From a virus, in IMG/VR virus record IMGVR_UViG_3300043015_001450, positions 1 through 47,090 of that record: a stretch of 47,090 nucleotides of DNA; one strand, written 5' to 3'. The position numbers and the translations under genes were made by a program. Positions 36,938 through 46,490 of the stretch are shown here, in pieces (position 1 is the first letter of the stretch; each line of letters begins with the position of its first letter). Under the pieces are notes generated by a model. It was not told the DNA's origin and ran no database searches. It saw nothing but the letters and a program-made list of their open reading frames with translations.

Positions 36938-37723
36938 CTAAGTATAATTTATTAACATGCCTATCCAAACATGGCAAGGCGTTATTTGTAATAATAGCTC
37001 CTCTAGCTCGTTACGTCTAGCCTTGCTAATTGTTACAAAATCTCCAAACTGTGAACCGCCAATATAGATAAAATATTGGTGTTGTGCTGGGTCTGTAGGT
37101 AAAGAGTATTGCACACGCTCCTCGCTAATAATTCCAGGTGCTTCTCTATAGCCATATACAGCTTTGTTAAAACCATAATTTGACCATTCACTACCATAAG
37201 TAATTGCAAAGCTCTGAACTTTATAGTCAATATTTACAAGTGGGTAGCCCTGCGGTTGCTGTGACTGGTAGCCATAAACAGCATTTTTAAAGCCATATAC
37301 TCCATCCTCGCTACCATAACTAATTAAATCTGGCTGTGTGCTTGCTGTTGATAAATAAGTTGCTGGATTTACTAAACTACCGTTTTGATAAGGGCTATGC
37401 ACAAACAGATTAAATCCATAAGTTTGTAACTTTGTTTGTATGCTATTTATACTGCCATTGTTATTTTGTAGGAGTTTTCCTGTAATTCTATTTCTACGTT
37501 CTTGTTCTGTTAGTGTGCTATTAAAAGGCAAATTAAGCTCCTCCTCCCATTTATCCAGCTCTTGAGTTGTCGCAATAGTTGCATCTCTTATAGTATTTAA
37601 TAGATAATTTTTAGCATTATCTGCAGTGCTAGCAATTACATTCCATAGCTTGCCTAGCTCGCTTGTGCTAGATTGCCAGAACCAAGATTCTGGCAGTAGT
37701 AATCTAATTAATTTATTAAACAT
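36938..37723 (-). CDS. Baseplate protein, Mu gp48/DUF2313-like (261 aa)
   Basis: Starts with LLPESWFWQSSTSELGKLWNVIASTADNAKNYLLNTIRDATIATTQELDKWEEELNLP, the family pattern: L-P-x-xW..., helical pairs, WExxLxLP. After the fold comes a Tyr/Gly-rich part (YGSEDGVYGFKNAVYGYQSQ, YGSEWSNYGFNKAVYGYRE), an internal repeat. It joins baseplate and fibres. Its start overlaps the gp47-like stop by eight bases. Confidence 0.8.
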   Translation of the reverse strand: MFNKLIRLLLPESWFWQSSTSELGKLWNVIASTADNAKNYLLNTIRDATIATTQELDKWEEELNLPFNSTLTEQERRNRITGKLLQNNNGSINSIQTKLQTYGFNLFVHSPYQNGSLVNPATYLSTASTQPDLISYGSEDGVYGFKNAVYGYQSQQPQGYPLVNIDYKVQSFAITYGSEWSNYGFNKAVYGYREAPGIISEERVQYSLPTDPAQHQYFIYIGGSQFGDFVTISKARRNELEELLLQITPCHVWIGMLINYT

Positions 37724-38900
37724 AATCTACGCTGGTAAGCGTTGCTAGTTCATCTTTATCTAGTAAATATTTAGTAATTGTAGATGCATTGCCTGATACA
37801 ATCTCAAAAAGTGTAATGCTGCCAACAGTTGCTCCTAATGCTTTAGCTGTAGAGTATACCACTCCATTAATTTCTTGCGTATCAATTAAATCCTTTCTTG
37901 CATCTGTTACATCTATTGCTGCAATGTACGGCTCATAATTTGCAAATAAATCTTGTAAAGCTGCGGTTATAGCTGTTTGTATGCTTGCTATTTCATTGTT
38001 ACTATTAATAGTACTAATAGTAATGCTAAAGTTCTTAGTTGTTATCGGTAATACATTTATACCAGCAATATTGGCTGGTAATTGATTAATACCTGATTCG
38101 TCAAAAGTTACAGCATTTAAAACTTCGTCTAGTTGTGTTTGTGTAGGTATAACTGAACCGCTTAAAATACTTTTAACATAAATGTCTATAAATCCAGCGG
38201 TTGCACTTGTGTATGGATAAACTCTAACTGTGCCTATTGCTTCGGCTTCCTCTCTATACCATAAATAATTATTAGGCAATCTTTCTTGTTTAGCTGCTGT
38301 TATAGCTTTATTTCTATAGCTGTCTGCTGTTTCTGCATCTGCTGCGGTTGTTAATACAGTTACAATGGTTGCTTCTGCTGCTGTAATTTGTGGATTGACA
38401 AAAGTAACTATATCGCCTATTTCCATATTCCCAATAACGCCAACGCCTGCAGTTAGCGTTGCATCACCTTTTGCTTGAATTGATAAGTTTACTGTGCCAC
38501 TTGTAACCGTGTAATCTTGTGTAGTTGTATAAACTACCCCAGTTGCTTTGTTTGTTAGTTGTGTGCCACTTGGGATAGTTCCTGCTGCTGTAACTATCGC
38601 TTGTGCTTCTAGCTCGGCTTGTGTTGCTGCCTCTGGCTTTCCTATGCCGTATTTTCTCGCTGCTTCCTCAAGCGGTCTAATAACTGTGCCATCAGCTAAT
38701 GTAACTGGCTCAAAGCTGGCAGTTTTTAGAAAAATCTGTTTGCTTGTAAAATTGCCATACTTGTAAACAGCATTCATTAATCCTGCTAGTACTTTACTTA
38801 GTATATTTAGAAAACTTTTAGGCAGTGGGCTAACATTCTGATTGTAAGTGCTAGCAAAGCTGGCTTTAATCTCGTTATATAAACTATTCAAATCTGGCAT
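37716..38900 (-). CDS. Baseplate wedge protein J, Mu gp47-like (394 aa)
   Basis: A long N-terminal helical part (LYNEIKASFASTYNQNVSPLPKSFLNILSKVLAGLMNAVYKYG), ADGTVIRPLEEAARKYG, and the typical SYRNKAITAAKQERLPNNYLWYREEAEAIGTVRVYPY. Baseplate J proteins form the wedge ring. Length matches Mu gp47/P2 gpJ. Confidence 0.88.
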   Translation of the reverse strand: MPDLNSLYNEIKASFASTYNQNVSPLPKSFLNILSKVLAGLMNAVYKYGNFTSKQIFLKTASFEPVTLADGTVIRPLEEAARKYGIGKPEAATQAELEAQAIVTAAGTIPSGTQLTNKATGVVYTTTQDYTVTSGTVNLSIQAKGDATLTAGVGVIGNMEIGDIVTFVNPQITAAEATIVTVLTTAADAETADSYRNKAITAAKQERLPNNYLWYREEAEAIGTVRVYPYTSATAGFIDIYVKSILSGSVIPTQTQLDEVLNAVTFDESGINQLPANIAGINVLPITTKNFSITISTINSNNEIASIQTAITAALQDLFANYEPYIAAIDVTDARKDLIDTQEINGVVYSTAKALGATVGSITLFEIVSGNASTITKYLLDKDELATLTSVDYV

Positions 38901-39279
38901 AAGTCGTGTATTTGAAATCTAAATCTTCTATTACAATATTTATTTGTAATGTATTAATATCTGTAATACTGCATTCTACAGTATAACCGCTTGCTATGCT
39001 ATCTGTGGTAATCCATGCTAAATTCTTTTTAATCGCATCTTCAAAAACTGGCAAGTTAGCAGATATTAGCGTTTTGCCTTGCAACTGTAAAAATTCGTTA
39101 GTTAAGTTATTGCTTACGTTGTCGTCTAACTCATTACCCCACCATGCGGTATTATCTATGTTAGCTCCAAACAGGCTAATATTAATAGCTGTAGCAATTC
39201 CTGTATCTGTAGCAACCACACCATTAGAGATAGTTATATCTGCTTGGTTGTCTTTGTTTAGATTGAGTGCTATATCCAT
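38884..39279 (-). CDS. Baseplate wedge protein, Mu gp46-like (131 aa)
   Basis: DIALNLNKDNQADITISNGVVATDTGIATAINISLFGANIDNTAWWGNELDDN: the gp46 features of a strand start, central helix with isoleucine spacing, and a WWG segment. The second half has FEDAIKKNLAWITTDSIASGYTVE. Matches the small wedge protein between the spike and gp47. Confidence 0.82.
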   Translation of the reverse strand: MDIALNLNKDNQADITISNGVVATDTGIATAINISLFGANIDNTAWWGNELDDNVSNNLTNEFLQLQGKTLISANLPVFEDAIKKNLAWITTDSIASGYTVECSITDINTLQINIVIEDLDFKYTTYARFE

Positions 39280-39758
39280 TATTCTGGTGCTTGTGTATCT
39301 GATATTACGCCATCAGCATTTGTAAATTTATGTATATGCTCTAGAAATGATATGCCACCAATAACTATATCACCGCTGCTTTCACAAGTACCATCTGCTT
39401 TTAATTCAAAGCTACCACTGGCATTGCTTAACTTAATACTTCCATCTCTTTTTATTAGTATATCTGCTTGCTTAACACCCTCGGCATCACGTGAATATAT
39501 TTGTATTTCACCCTCGGCTGTTACTGATTCGCTTATAACGTCATTTGTGCCAATTACTAGCGGTTGGTCGCCTGATTGTTCCTGCTTAATAGTTGCTGCG
39601 TTGTCTTTTAATATTGGCTTGGCATCTATCCCTGCAATCCCAGTCGCTATGGCTTTGTGTGTAGTGCCTTGAAAATCAACACCAAAGCCTAAGACTTTAG
39701 CTCCATTGCTTAATGTTGTATTAAATATTTCTTTTATCTTTGCTACTCTACCGCTCAT
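39279..39758 (-). CDS. Baseplate spike/assembly protein, Mu gp45-like (159 aa)
   Basis: ATG 39758 (MSGRVAKIKEIFNT...) opens the protein; the frame can start at 39809 but overlaps the LysM gene. Contains an OB-like start (KVLGFGVDFQGTTHKAIATGIAGIDAKP), a beta-helical middle (ADILIKRDGSIKLSNASGSFELKADGTCESSGDIVIGG) and the ending HIHKFTNADGVISDTQAPE with an HxH motif that binds iron in the spike tip. Punctures the outer membrane. Confidence 0.82.
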   Translation of the reverse strand: MSGRVAKIKEIFNTTLSNGAKVLGFGVDFQGTTHKAIATGIAGIDAKPILKDNAATIKQEQSGDQPLVIGTNDVISESVTAEGEIQIYSRDAEGVKQADILIKRDGSIKLSNASGSFELKADGTCESSGDIVIGGISFLEHIHKFTNADGVISDTQAPE

Positions 39759-39768
39759 GACAATGTAA

Positions 39769-40989
39769 TTAAATTGGTAAGCTACTAGGTATACTAGCAG
39801 TATAAACATTTGGCAATCCTAATATTAAATTAGCACTCTGGTTGCCATTACTCGTTATATTTAATATAACATCTTTAACAATAAATTTATATTTATCTTT
39901 TATCAACACGCTTGGAGCGGTCAAGTTTATAAAAGTGTTAGTCTTCCACACCTGCTTTGCTGGCGTGTAGATTGTTGCTAACTCAATAGGTACACTGAAC
40001 ACATTGCCAAACATACGGCTTGCTTCTTGTTGTACTTTCTCGGTAACAGCACTAGAGCCGTCTATATTGTCAATTTGTATAATTTTAGTCTTGGTAATGT
40101 TACGCAAGAAAGGATTCACAAACGTTGAGGTGCTTGCTTCCTCGTCTTTTAAGTCTACATCTTGTGCAGCTTTAATATGGCTATAGTAACCGTCAATATT
40201 GTAGTTAGGATTAATACTTATAACTGGTGCTGTATTTTCCTGCAAGTCTGCTACTGCTATAGAATCGCTAGCTGCTTGCAGTAATACTAAATTACCTAAG
40301 GCATCATTGCTAAATATTAAGCCTCTTGCATGTGCTAAAGGTTTTAGAAAGTCAAAGATGGTTTTATTGTTTTCTGTGAGAGATAGAAAATCAAAAGGGC
40401 TAGTAATTACATTGCTAGTTACTAAGAAGTCTAAGCCTTGCGTTATTGTCTGTGCAATCGTGATTAAGTTTACTTTGTCAAAATCTTGAGGCTTGGCAGT
40501 TATAAACTGAATCATTGCTGCTTTAGTAACTGCTTGTATTACAAAAACTTTAGTTTTAGCGATTACGCTTGGTGCGGTATTGATTATGTAACCTGTAAAA
40601 TATAATTCTGTTCCTATAAACAGCTGTAATGTTTGAAATTGTAGAGGCTTTAAAATAGCTAGTATGTTGTTATCTATCACGCCTGTTAGCGTTACTTGGT
40701 CAAAGCCGTCTAAGGGGTCGTTTATGTTTACGCTCTCCCAATTCTCTAATAGATTGTTATCTATCAGCACACTAATATTCTGATTATTAATTGCTGGTGC
40801 TGGTGCTTTTATTTTAGCTAAACTAGGATTATCTGGTATTGTTAATATTTGCCCTATTGCTAGTTTATTCTCATCTACAATAGATGGATTAGCACTTTTT
40901 AGCAGTGTAGTATATTTACTACTACCATAACTTATTTGTGATATAAGCTGTAATGTATCACCTGCTTTTACTTTGTAACTGCTAGGCAT
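39769..40989 (-). CDS. Baseplate hub, Mu gp44-like, with an N-terminal LysM domain (406 aa)
   Basis: Residues 4-52 (YKVKAGDTLQLISQISYGSSKYTTLLKSANPSI...LAIGQILTIP) are a LysM unit, then the gp44/gpD hub fold (NINDPLDGFDQVTLTG, FIGTELYFTGYIIN, TIFDFLKPLAHARGLIFSNDALGNLVL, KTNTFINLTAPSVLIKDKYKFIVKDV). It forms the central ring between tube and spike. LysM could grip peptidoglycan or simply be structural. Confidence 0.82.
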   Translation of the reverse strand: MPSSYKVKAGDTLQLISQISYGSSKYTTLLKSANPSIVDENKLAIGQILTIPDNPSLAKIKAPAPAINNQNISVLIDNNLLENWESVNINDPLDGFDQVTLTGVIDNNILAILKPLQFQTLQLFIGTELYFTGYIINTAPSVIAKTKVFVIQAVTKAAMIQFITAKPQDFDKVNLITIAQTITQGLDFLVTSNVITSPFDFLSLTENNKTIFDFLKPLAHARGLIFSNDALGNLVLLQAASDSIAVADLQENTAPVISINPNYNIDGYYSHIKAAQDVDLKDEEASTSTFVNPFLRNITKTKIIQIDNIDGSSAVTEKVQQEASRMFGNVFSVPIELATIYTPAKQVWKTNTFINLTAPSVLIKDKYKFIVKDVILNITSNGNQSANLILGLPNVYTASIPSSLPI

Positions 40990-42283
40990 AATAAATTATT
41001 TGCTTACCTTTATTCACAAAAAATAACTCATCACCCTGTAAATTATTATCTGCAATTATACGCTGTTCAAAATTTATAGAGCCGTACAATTTATTTGCTA
41101 TTACTGGTAATGCATAATTTTTGTCGCATACAAATGTTTTTTGTTGCTGTAGTGTAAATGATAATTCTAAGAGATAACCTGCAGTAAGGTTTACTAATTC
41201 TTGTATTTGCTGGTAAGTAGAAAAATCATCGTCTACTAACTCTAAACTTGTATATTGTGATTCACGCCACACAATATACTGCTCTGTTTGCTCTAGCAAA
41301 ACATCTACATATTCTATGGCTTGTGTTTGCGTGGTGAATTCTGTGTTGGTAATTGTCGCCTCTGCTAGCCCTGCTATAGTTGCAGTTGCTTGTAAATCAG
41401 CATTAGCAAACTTATTTTTGTTTGTGTTATTTACTAAATCTTTTTTACTGTCTAAGCCTAATAAGTTAGATAAACCATCAATAAATGCATTTGCTCTGTC
41501 TACAATAGATATTTCCAAACGTGCTGGTAATTGTGTAAATATTTGTATTTGTTTTCCTATAGTTAATAGATTACCTACTACATCTACTGCTCCACCTGCT
41601 ATACCGTTTATATTGCTTTCTATAGAACGCTGTATTGCGGTTATTTCACTAGATATAGCTTGTGTTAAATTTACAGTATCTTGTATTTCATCTGTTAAAT
41701 CTTGTATAGATTCTGTATTTAACAAGTCATCTACTGTTTTTCTAAAGGATTTTACAGAGTTAAGTATATCTTTTTGCCAAGTCGCCTCGTCTACTGGGTC
41801 TTTAATGTTAATTGCTTGGCTTGCTTTATTTGCTGCTGCTTCGTTTGCTTCTGTTATTTTTTCTAATATGTTACCACGTGCATCTAGGCTTGTTGCTGGA
41901 TATGCTGTTTTTATAGTCTGGTAAAAAGTAACTGTAATTGTACTACTTCCTATACCTGTAAGTATTCTATCCTCTTTCTTTATCTCACCTACTATCGCAA
42001 CATCTATTTTACCATATGCTGGGTGTTGTAGTGTTCCATAGTCTGAACTGTCTAATACATTAAAAGCTGCTTCTGCATCTGCTATGTAGTTATCACCTAT
42101 AAAAATCATCTCCATAGGCAGTCTTAACATGGTGCTGCCTAGCGTTTGTACATAAGTCTGGTTAGTATTTGCAAACTCGTAAGTAGTAGATAGCTTTTCT
42201 TTGCTCTTGCTTACATCTCTATAAGCAAAGCTAGAAATTGTCGCTCCAGTATCGCTTGTATAGCTTGCTTTTGATTCTGCCAT
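40982..42283 (-). CDS. DNA circularisation/tail protein, Mu gp43-like (433 aa)
   Basis: The N-terminal domain (SSFAYRDVSKSKEKLSTTYEFANTNQTYVQ, then the LQHPAYGKIDVAIVGEIKKEDRILTGIGSSTITVTFYQTI) matches the DNA-circularisation N-terminal family, named for Mu gpN and found in Mu-like tails. Middle residues are long helices with coiled-coil character. It lies between tape measure and hub as in Mu, and is likely a baseplate/inner-tail component. Confidence 0.8.
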   Translation of the reverse strand: MAESKASYTSDTGATISSFAYRDVSKSKEKLSTTYEFANTNQTYVQTLGSTMLRLPMEMIFIGDNYIADAEAAFNVLDSSDYGTLQHPAYGKIDVAIVGEIKKEDRILTGIGSSTITVTFYQTIKTAYPATSLDARGNILEKITEANEAAANKASQAINIKDPVDEATWQKDILNSVKSFRKTVDDLLNTESIQDLTDEIQDTVNLTQAISSEITAIQRSIESNINGIAGGAVDVVGNLLTIGKQIQIFTQLPARLEISIVDRANAFIDGLSNLLGLDSKKDLVNNTNKNKFANADLQATATIAGLAEATITNTEFTTQTQAIEYVDVLLEQTEQYIVWRESQYTSLELVDDDFSTYQQIQELVNLTAGYLLELSFTLQQQKTFVCDKNYALPVIANKLYGSINFEQRIIADNNLQGDELFFVNKGKQIIYYA

Positions 42284-42290
42284 AGCCTAA

Positions 42291-43997
42291 CTATGCCCCA
42301 CTTGATAAAAGGTTAATAAATGGCGTATTAGAGCCTTGCATTTCTGCACGTCCTGTTTCATCTCTGATTGTAACAAAGTTTTCGGTTGTTTGCGTGTTAG
42401 ATGTTACTCTATCTATTAAACCTAAGCCTTCTGCTGTAGGTCTTTGTGCCATAGGACTAGGTGCTAATAATTGTTGTGTGCTATTTGTGTTTAATTGTAA
42501 GCCTGTGTTGCTAGTTAAGCCTAACAATTTGCCTGCTGCACTAAACATGTTGCTAATCGTATCCCATAAACTAACAAAAAAGTTTTGTACTGGTTTGAAA
42601 GAATCCATCAATGATATAGCTACTCCTGCTGCTATTGTTCCTAACAATACAAAGGGGTTCATACGCACAACAAAGTTAAAAGCTTTCATAGCTACTGTTG
42701 CACCACCTATAGCTAAACTTAAAGCCTTTAGAGTTATTACAGCTACAGCAAATCCCTTAATTACATCTAATAAATTGCTAAAGTTGTCTACTAATTTACC
42801 TATAGCGGTATTGATTTTTTCTACAATATTAGCCTGATTGTCTGATATAAAAGCGGTGATATTATCAATCGCTTCTTTTATTTGTCCTGAACGCAAGCCA
42901 AATAATGCTTGCTGTACTCCATCTATTGCAGAACCTAGCAATTTAAAACTGCCCTCGGTTGTATCTAGTCTAATCTTTGCCATTTTCTCAGCAGAACCAC
43001 GAGCATTATTCAACTCTTTTGTTAGCTCTTGCAGTTTTCCAGTTTCAAACAATCTAGCCAAGTTGCTTGCAGCTTTTTGTCCACGCAAGCCCACTAAATC
43101 AGCTAAAAATGCTACTTTGTCAAAATTACCACCTACTTTATTGCTAGCTGCACTAATTTCACCAAGCACAACTTCAAAAGGTTTCATATTTCCAAAGCTA
43201 TCTTTAAATGATACGCCTAACCTTTTTAATTGTTGTGTTATTTTAGGTGTTGGAGCTGCCATTTTAGTAAGCATGGTATTAAATGCACTACCTGCAACGC
43301 TAGCCTCTAAACCTACATCTTGCAATAAAGCTACTCCAGCTACTACAGATTCAAGCGGTATACTTAATTCACTAGCTGTAGATGCAACATTTTTTAAAGA
43401 TTCACCTAAACTGCCAATCGTGCTATTAGTTCTAGCACTTGCCAACGCTAACACATCAGCTACACGCCCTGATTGATTCATAGCTAATCCCATACCTTTT
43501 AAAGCATTAGATACATGGTCTGCAACTTCGGCTATTTCTAATCCTGAAGCACTTGCAGCACTTAATACCGCTGGTGTTGCTTGCATTATTTGTGTTGCAT
43601 TAAAGCCAGCACGTGCTAACACTTCCATGGCATTAGCTGCTTGTGTTGCTGTGAATTCTGTTGTTTTTCCTAATTTTAGTGCTAAGTCTTCTAATGGCTT
43701 TATTTCTGCTCTAGTTTTTAATCCTACAGCTCCAACATTTGTAATAGCTTGTTCAAAGCCCATACCTGCACGGACTACAACTGCACTTGCTGCTCCTATT
43801 GCTGCACCTGCAATAGATGCTTGTTTGCCAAAAGCCGTCATGGATTGGTTAATAGATTTTAGGCGTTTATTCATCATGCCTAGCTTTCTAATAGAGTTAT
43901 CGCTAAATCTGCCAATTCTAGACTGCATTTGTTTAACTGGTCTAGTTATCTGGTCTACAGCTTTAAATACTGTTTTTATTGGTAGCTCTCTTGGCAT
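42291..43997 (-). CDS. Tail tape measure protein (568 aa)
   Basis: Family segment from about 60: AGAAIGAASAVVVRAGMGFEQAITNVGAVG..., LALKLGKTTEFTATQAANAMEVLARAGFNATQIMQATPAVL, GLAMNQSGRVADVLALASARTNSTIGSLGESLKNVA, VALLQDVGLEASVAGSAFNTMLTKM. Two hydrophobic stretches around 395-450 are the membrane-inserting part. Short for this family, predicting a tail of about 80-90 nm (about 0.15 nm per residue). Starts inside the chaperone frame. Confidence 0.88.
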   Translation of the reverse strand: MPRELPIKTVFKAVDQITRPVKQMQSRIGRFSDNSIRKLGMMNKRLKSINQSMTAFGKQASIAGAAIGAASAVVVRAGMGFEQAITNVGAVGLKTRAEIKPLEDLALKLGKTTEFTATQAANAMEVLARAGFNATQIMQATPAVLSAASASGLEIAEVADHVSNALKGMGLAMNQSGRVADVLALASARTNSTIGSLGESLKNVASTASELSIPLESVVAGVALLQDVGLEASVAGSAFNTMLTKMAAPTPKITQQLKRLGVSFKDSFGNMKPFEVVLGEISAASNKVGGNFDKVAFLADLVGLRGQKAASNLARLFETGKLQELTKELNNARGSAEKMAKIRLDTTEGSFKLLGSAIDGVQQALFGLRSGQIKEAIDNITAFISDNQANIVEKINTAIGKLVDNFSNLLDVIKGFAVAVITLKALSLAIGGATVAMKAFNFVVRMNPFVLLGTIAAGVAISLMDSFKPVQNFFVSLWDTISNMFSAAGKLLGLTSNTGLQLNTNSTQQLLAPSPMAQRPTAEGLGLIDRVTSNTQTTENFVTIRDETGRAEMQGSNTPFINLLSSGA

Positions 43998-44591
43998 CTT
44001 GTAACTCTTTTAGTTTAGCATCTCTTATATACAGATAATAACCTTTTAATTCCTCATAAGGCATATTTCTATCAAACAAGCTATTATACACTAAACAACA
44101 AGTATAATGCATAGTTGTATATGTTAAAGCTATATTGTGCCTTTGCAAGCTAGCAGTCTTGCCATCTATTATTTCTATATCTGCTAGTCCACTATAAAAA
44201 AACCTATTATAGAAGTTATCAGTATGTTGTCTCTAGGGTCTAACTGTTTGACTTGGTTAACCATTAGCCCAGTACAATATGCTATTGCTTTAGCAGTTAT
44301 GCCACCATTGGATAATTCAAAAAATAGCTCGCTAGCGTTACTAATTACAACTTTATCTAGTTGCTTTACATCTGGGTTATTCTTAGCTCTTAATTTATTA
44401 GAGTATATAAAATCAATGCTAGGCGTTCCACCCTCATCAATCAGCAAACGCCCTTTCTGTATTGCTTTTATTAAGTTATTAGCTTGTTCTTGATTTTCTA
44501 AAATATCTTTGTTTAGCTCTTCGTCCAAATCTAAGCTATCTAGAAATCTTTTGTAATCTTTTTCTGCTACTTCTCTTGTTATCTTTGCCAT
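43963..44591 (-). CDS. Tail assembly chaperone, -1 frameshift fusion (209 aa)
   Basis: The frame-0 product (next entry) carries the slippery run T-TTT-TTT (44196-44202) five codons before its stop, read GGT TTT TTT ATA. A -1 slip gives ...GFF-YSGLADIEIIDGKTASLQRHNIAL... and stays open through 43963, 209 residues in all. This equals lambda G/GT and P2 E/E+E'. The extension overlaps the start of the tape measure gene by 35 bases. It escorts the tape measure during tail assembly. Confidence 0.85.
44184..44591 (-). CDS. Tail assembly chaperone, frame-0 product (135 aa)
   Basis: MAKITREVAEKDYKRFLDSLDLDEELNKDILENQEQANNLIKAIQKGRLLI..., a helical, acidic protein in the fixed position between tail tube and tape measure. 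It ends GFFIVD. The main product of a pair whose minor partner arises by -1 frameshifting. The usual ratio of the two products is set by the slip efficiency. Confidence 0.85.
   Translation of the reverse strand: MAKITREVAEKDYKRFLDSLDLDEELNKDILENQEQANNLIKAIQKGRLLIDEGGTPSIDFIYSNKLRAKNNPDVKQLDKVVISNASELFFELSNGGITAKAIAYCTGLMVNQVKQLDPRDNILITSIIGFFIVD
44196..44202 (-). promoter_or_regulatory. Slippery heptamer for -1 frameshifting
   Basis: T-TTT-TTT in the reading register GGT TTT TTT ATA GTG GAC TAG, five codons upstream of the frame-0 stop. The -1 frame then reads TAT AGT GGA CTA without an immediate stop. Confidence 0.85.
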
Positions 44592-44622
44592 GGTAAATAC
44601 CGATATATGGTTAAGTTATTAA

Positions 44623-45012
44623 TTAAATCTCTACAAACTTTTCACCGTCTGCGGACATCAAATTAAGCGTTAAAGTTCCTGCTTGTGAATTATAAACAAG
44701 CTCGCCTTCTATTCTTACAGTGCCAGAATAACTTACTGCACCGCCCTCTGCTGCTAGAGTAAAAGTAACAGCAAATTTTTCTGCATTATCGTTTAGCGTT
44801 TCCAAAGCAACTAATTGCTCTTTATCAATATTTTTTAAAGTAATATTAGATAAGCTAGGCAATCTGGCAGATTGTGTAGCTTGTACGCCACCATTTACAG
44901 CAACGCTTTCAGTGTTAAATAGTCTATTGTCAAGCTCTACACCGCTTTCAGTATCAGTGCTATATGTTTCGCTGTTAAGTTTTAATTCAACTAGTCTATG
45001 TAAAAAAGCCAT
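44623..45012 (-). CDS. Tail tube protein, Mu gpM/P2 FII-like (129 aa)
   Basis: Short beta-rich protein with the family layout: LVELKLNSETYSTDTESGVELDNRLFNTESVAVNGGVQATQ, KNIDKEQLVALETLNDNAEKFAVTFTLAAEGGAVSYSGTVRIEGELVYN. It follows the sheath directly, forms the inner tube. Confidence 0.85.
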   Translation of the reverse strand: MAFLHRLVELKLNSETYSTDTESGVELDNRLFNTESVAVNGGVQATQSARLPSLSNITLKNIDKEQLVALETLNDNAEKFAVTFTLAAEGGAVSYSGTVRIEGELVYNSQAGTLTLNLMSADGEKFVEI

Positions 45013-45016
45013 TATA

Positions 45017-46489
45017 TTATGCTCCTAAGTTAAATTCATATGCTAAATCTACGCTAAAGATAGAAGTGTTGCCACTTACAATAGTTGGTACTTGGATATT
45101 TACCCTGTCTGGGTTTGTGTCGTCTTTCTCTACAATCAAATTAGCCAATATAGATTCTTGATTAGCTAGTATGGCGTTAGTTACTAAAGACTTAACTACC
45201 TCAACACATGCAGCTTTTATATCTTTCGCAGATACAGCTTTTATGCCTGTTGCTACATTTTGCCCTACACTTACCAGCACAGCTTCCTTATAAAAGTCTG
45301 TACCTAGTTTCAAGTCAAAAGCGTATAATGTATTTTGCAGTCTAGTAATATCTGATACTTTGCGGTATGGCATAGATATCTCTGCATATTGGCTGTCGTC
45401 AAACATGGTTACTACTTCGTGTATTTTAACCACGCCATCTACGACACGCACAAAGCCTACACCTTGAGTTTTTGCGTCTTCTTTATCAGCTAGTGTCCAC
45501 TCTACAGTACCAGCGTTTAATTGGCTTAGTGTACCTGCATAGTTTTCTGCTGGTGAGTTATTAGCTTGCTCTGCTACATACTTAGCAATGCTAGAAGCTA
45601 TAACCAACGGTAAGTCTTTAGAAGCTGGATTAGCAAATACACTATTAATTCTGTCATCTGCTCTAGTAGATGTGACGGCTGTAATTGCTGTAGTAGTAGC
45701 TTCATTACTACCAACAAACGATACAAAAGGCTTTTTAACTGTAGCATTCCATCTTGCCTCACCTTTGGTTTTTATAGCATCTAATGCAGTGCTGTCTGAT
45801 AAATCAAAGGTATTTACTATCATTGTGCGGTATTCACTATCAGCTATTGCATCTAGTGCTGGTTGTACATCTGCATTGCTAGCACCACCAGTAAACTTAA
45901 CACCGACACCAGCAAACACAAAGCCACCAGAACCATCTACTATATCTGCGTATAACTCATTACCCCAAGAGCCTTTAGATTTTGCAGTTAATTTAATTGT
46001 TCCTACTGCATTGCTAGCAGATACTGGGAAGCCTAGAGTAGCATTTACTGCTGCTGCTAGTTTATCACCTGCTGTGGTAGGTGTATCTGTAGCTATTAAG
46101 CTAAACTTGTTAGATTTAATGTTGTTAATAATTACTTGGTATTCTGCGGTTTGCGTTTGTGTACCACTAATAATAATATCATTTGTAGCTGCTACACCTG
46201 AACCGTTTTCTTGTAAGCCATAAAAATATACTGGGACACTAGCGTTAGTTAATCCGTGTATTGCTTTAGCTGCTAAATGTAGTGGCGAGCCGTTGCCATA
46301 TTTGCTAGCTACTAATGCTGCTGTATTTATTTTTACAGCTTCACTAGTGTATGCTATACCTGTGTTACCCTGTCCAATTACATATATAGACTGTGGCAAT
46401 AAAGGGCTGTTTATCTGATTGCCTGTTGTGAATTCTACTCCAACGCCAACTTGTGAAACTGTGGCATTGCTTGATACTGCTGTAACCAT
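45017..46489 (-). CDS. Contractile tail sheath protein (490 aa)
   Basis: Sheath pattern: QVGVGVEFTTGNQINSPLLPQSIYVIGQGNTG near the start, a variable central region (WGNELYADIVDGSGG, TMIVNTFDLSDSTALDAIKTKGEARWNA), then the conserved C-terminal region (LPLVIASSIAKYVAEQANNSPAENYAGTLSQLN, NTLYAFDLKLGTDFYKEAVLVSVGQ, FSVDLAYEFNLGA). Its presence proves a myovirus morphology. Length fits Mu gpL (495). Confidence 0.92.
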   Translation of the reverse strand: MVTAVSSNATVSQVGVGVEFTTGNQINSPLLPQSIYVIGQGNTGIAYTSEAVKINTAALVASKYGNGSPLHLAAKAIHGLTNASVPVYFYGLQENGSGVAATNDIIISGTQTQTAEYQVIINNIKSNKFSLIATDTPTTAGDKLAAAVNATLGFPVSASNAVGTIKLTAKSKGSWGNELYADIVDGSGGFVFAGVGVKFTGGASNADVQPALDAIADSEYRTMIVNTFDLSDSTALDAIKTKGEARWNATVKKPFVSFVGSNEATTTAITAVTSTRADDRINSVFANPASKDLPLVIASSIAKYVAEQANNSPAENYAGTLSQLNAGTVEWTLADKEDAKTQGVGFVRVVDGVVKIHEVVTMFDDSQYAEISMPYRKVSDITRLQNTLYAFDLKLGTDFYKEAVLVSVGQNVATGIKAVSAKDIKAACVEVVKSLVTNAILANQESILANLIVEKDDTNPDRVNIQVPTIVSGNTSIFSVDLAYEFNLGA

Positions 46490-46490
46490 G

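Noticed and set aside
42838-43476. 212-codon plus-strand frame opposite the tape measure gene
   Set aside because: Shadow of the tape measure codon pattern; no ribosome site, and composition follows the opposite gene.
45588-46223. 211-codon plus-strand frame opposite the sheath gene
   Set aside because: Shadow frame; no start signals and a strong gene on the other strand.
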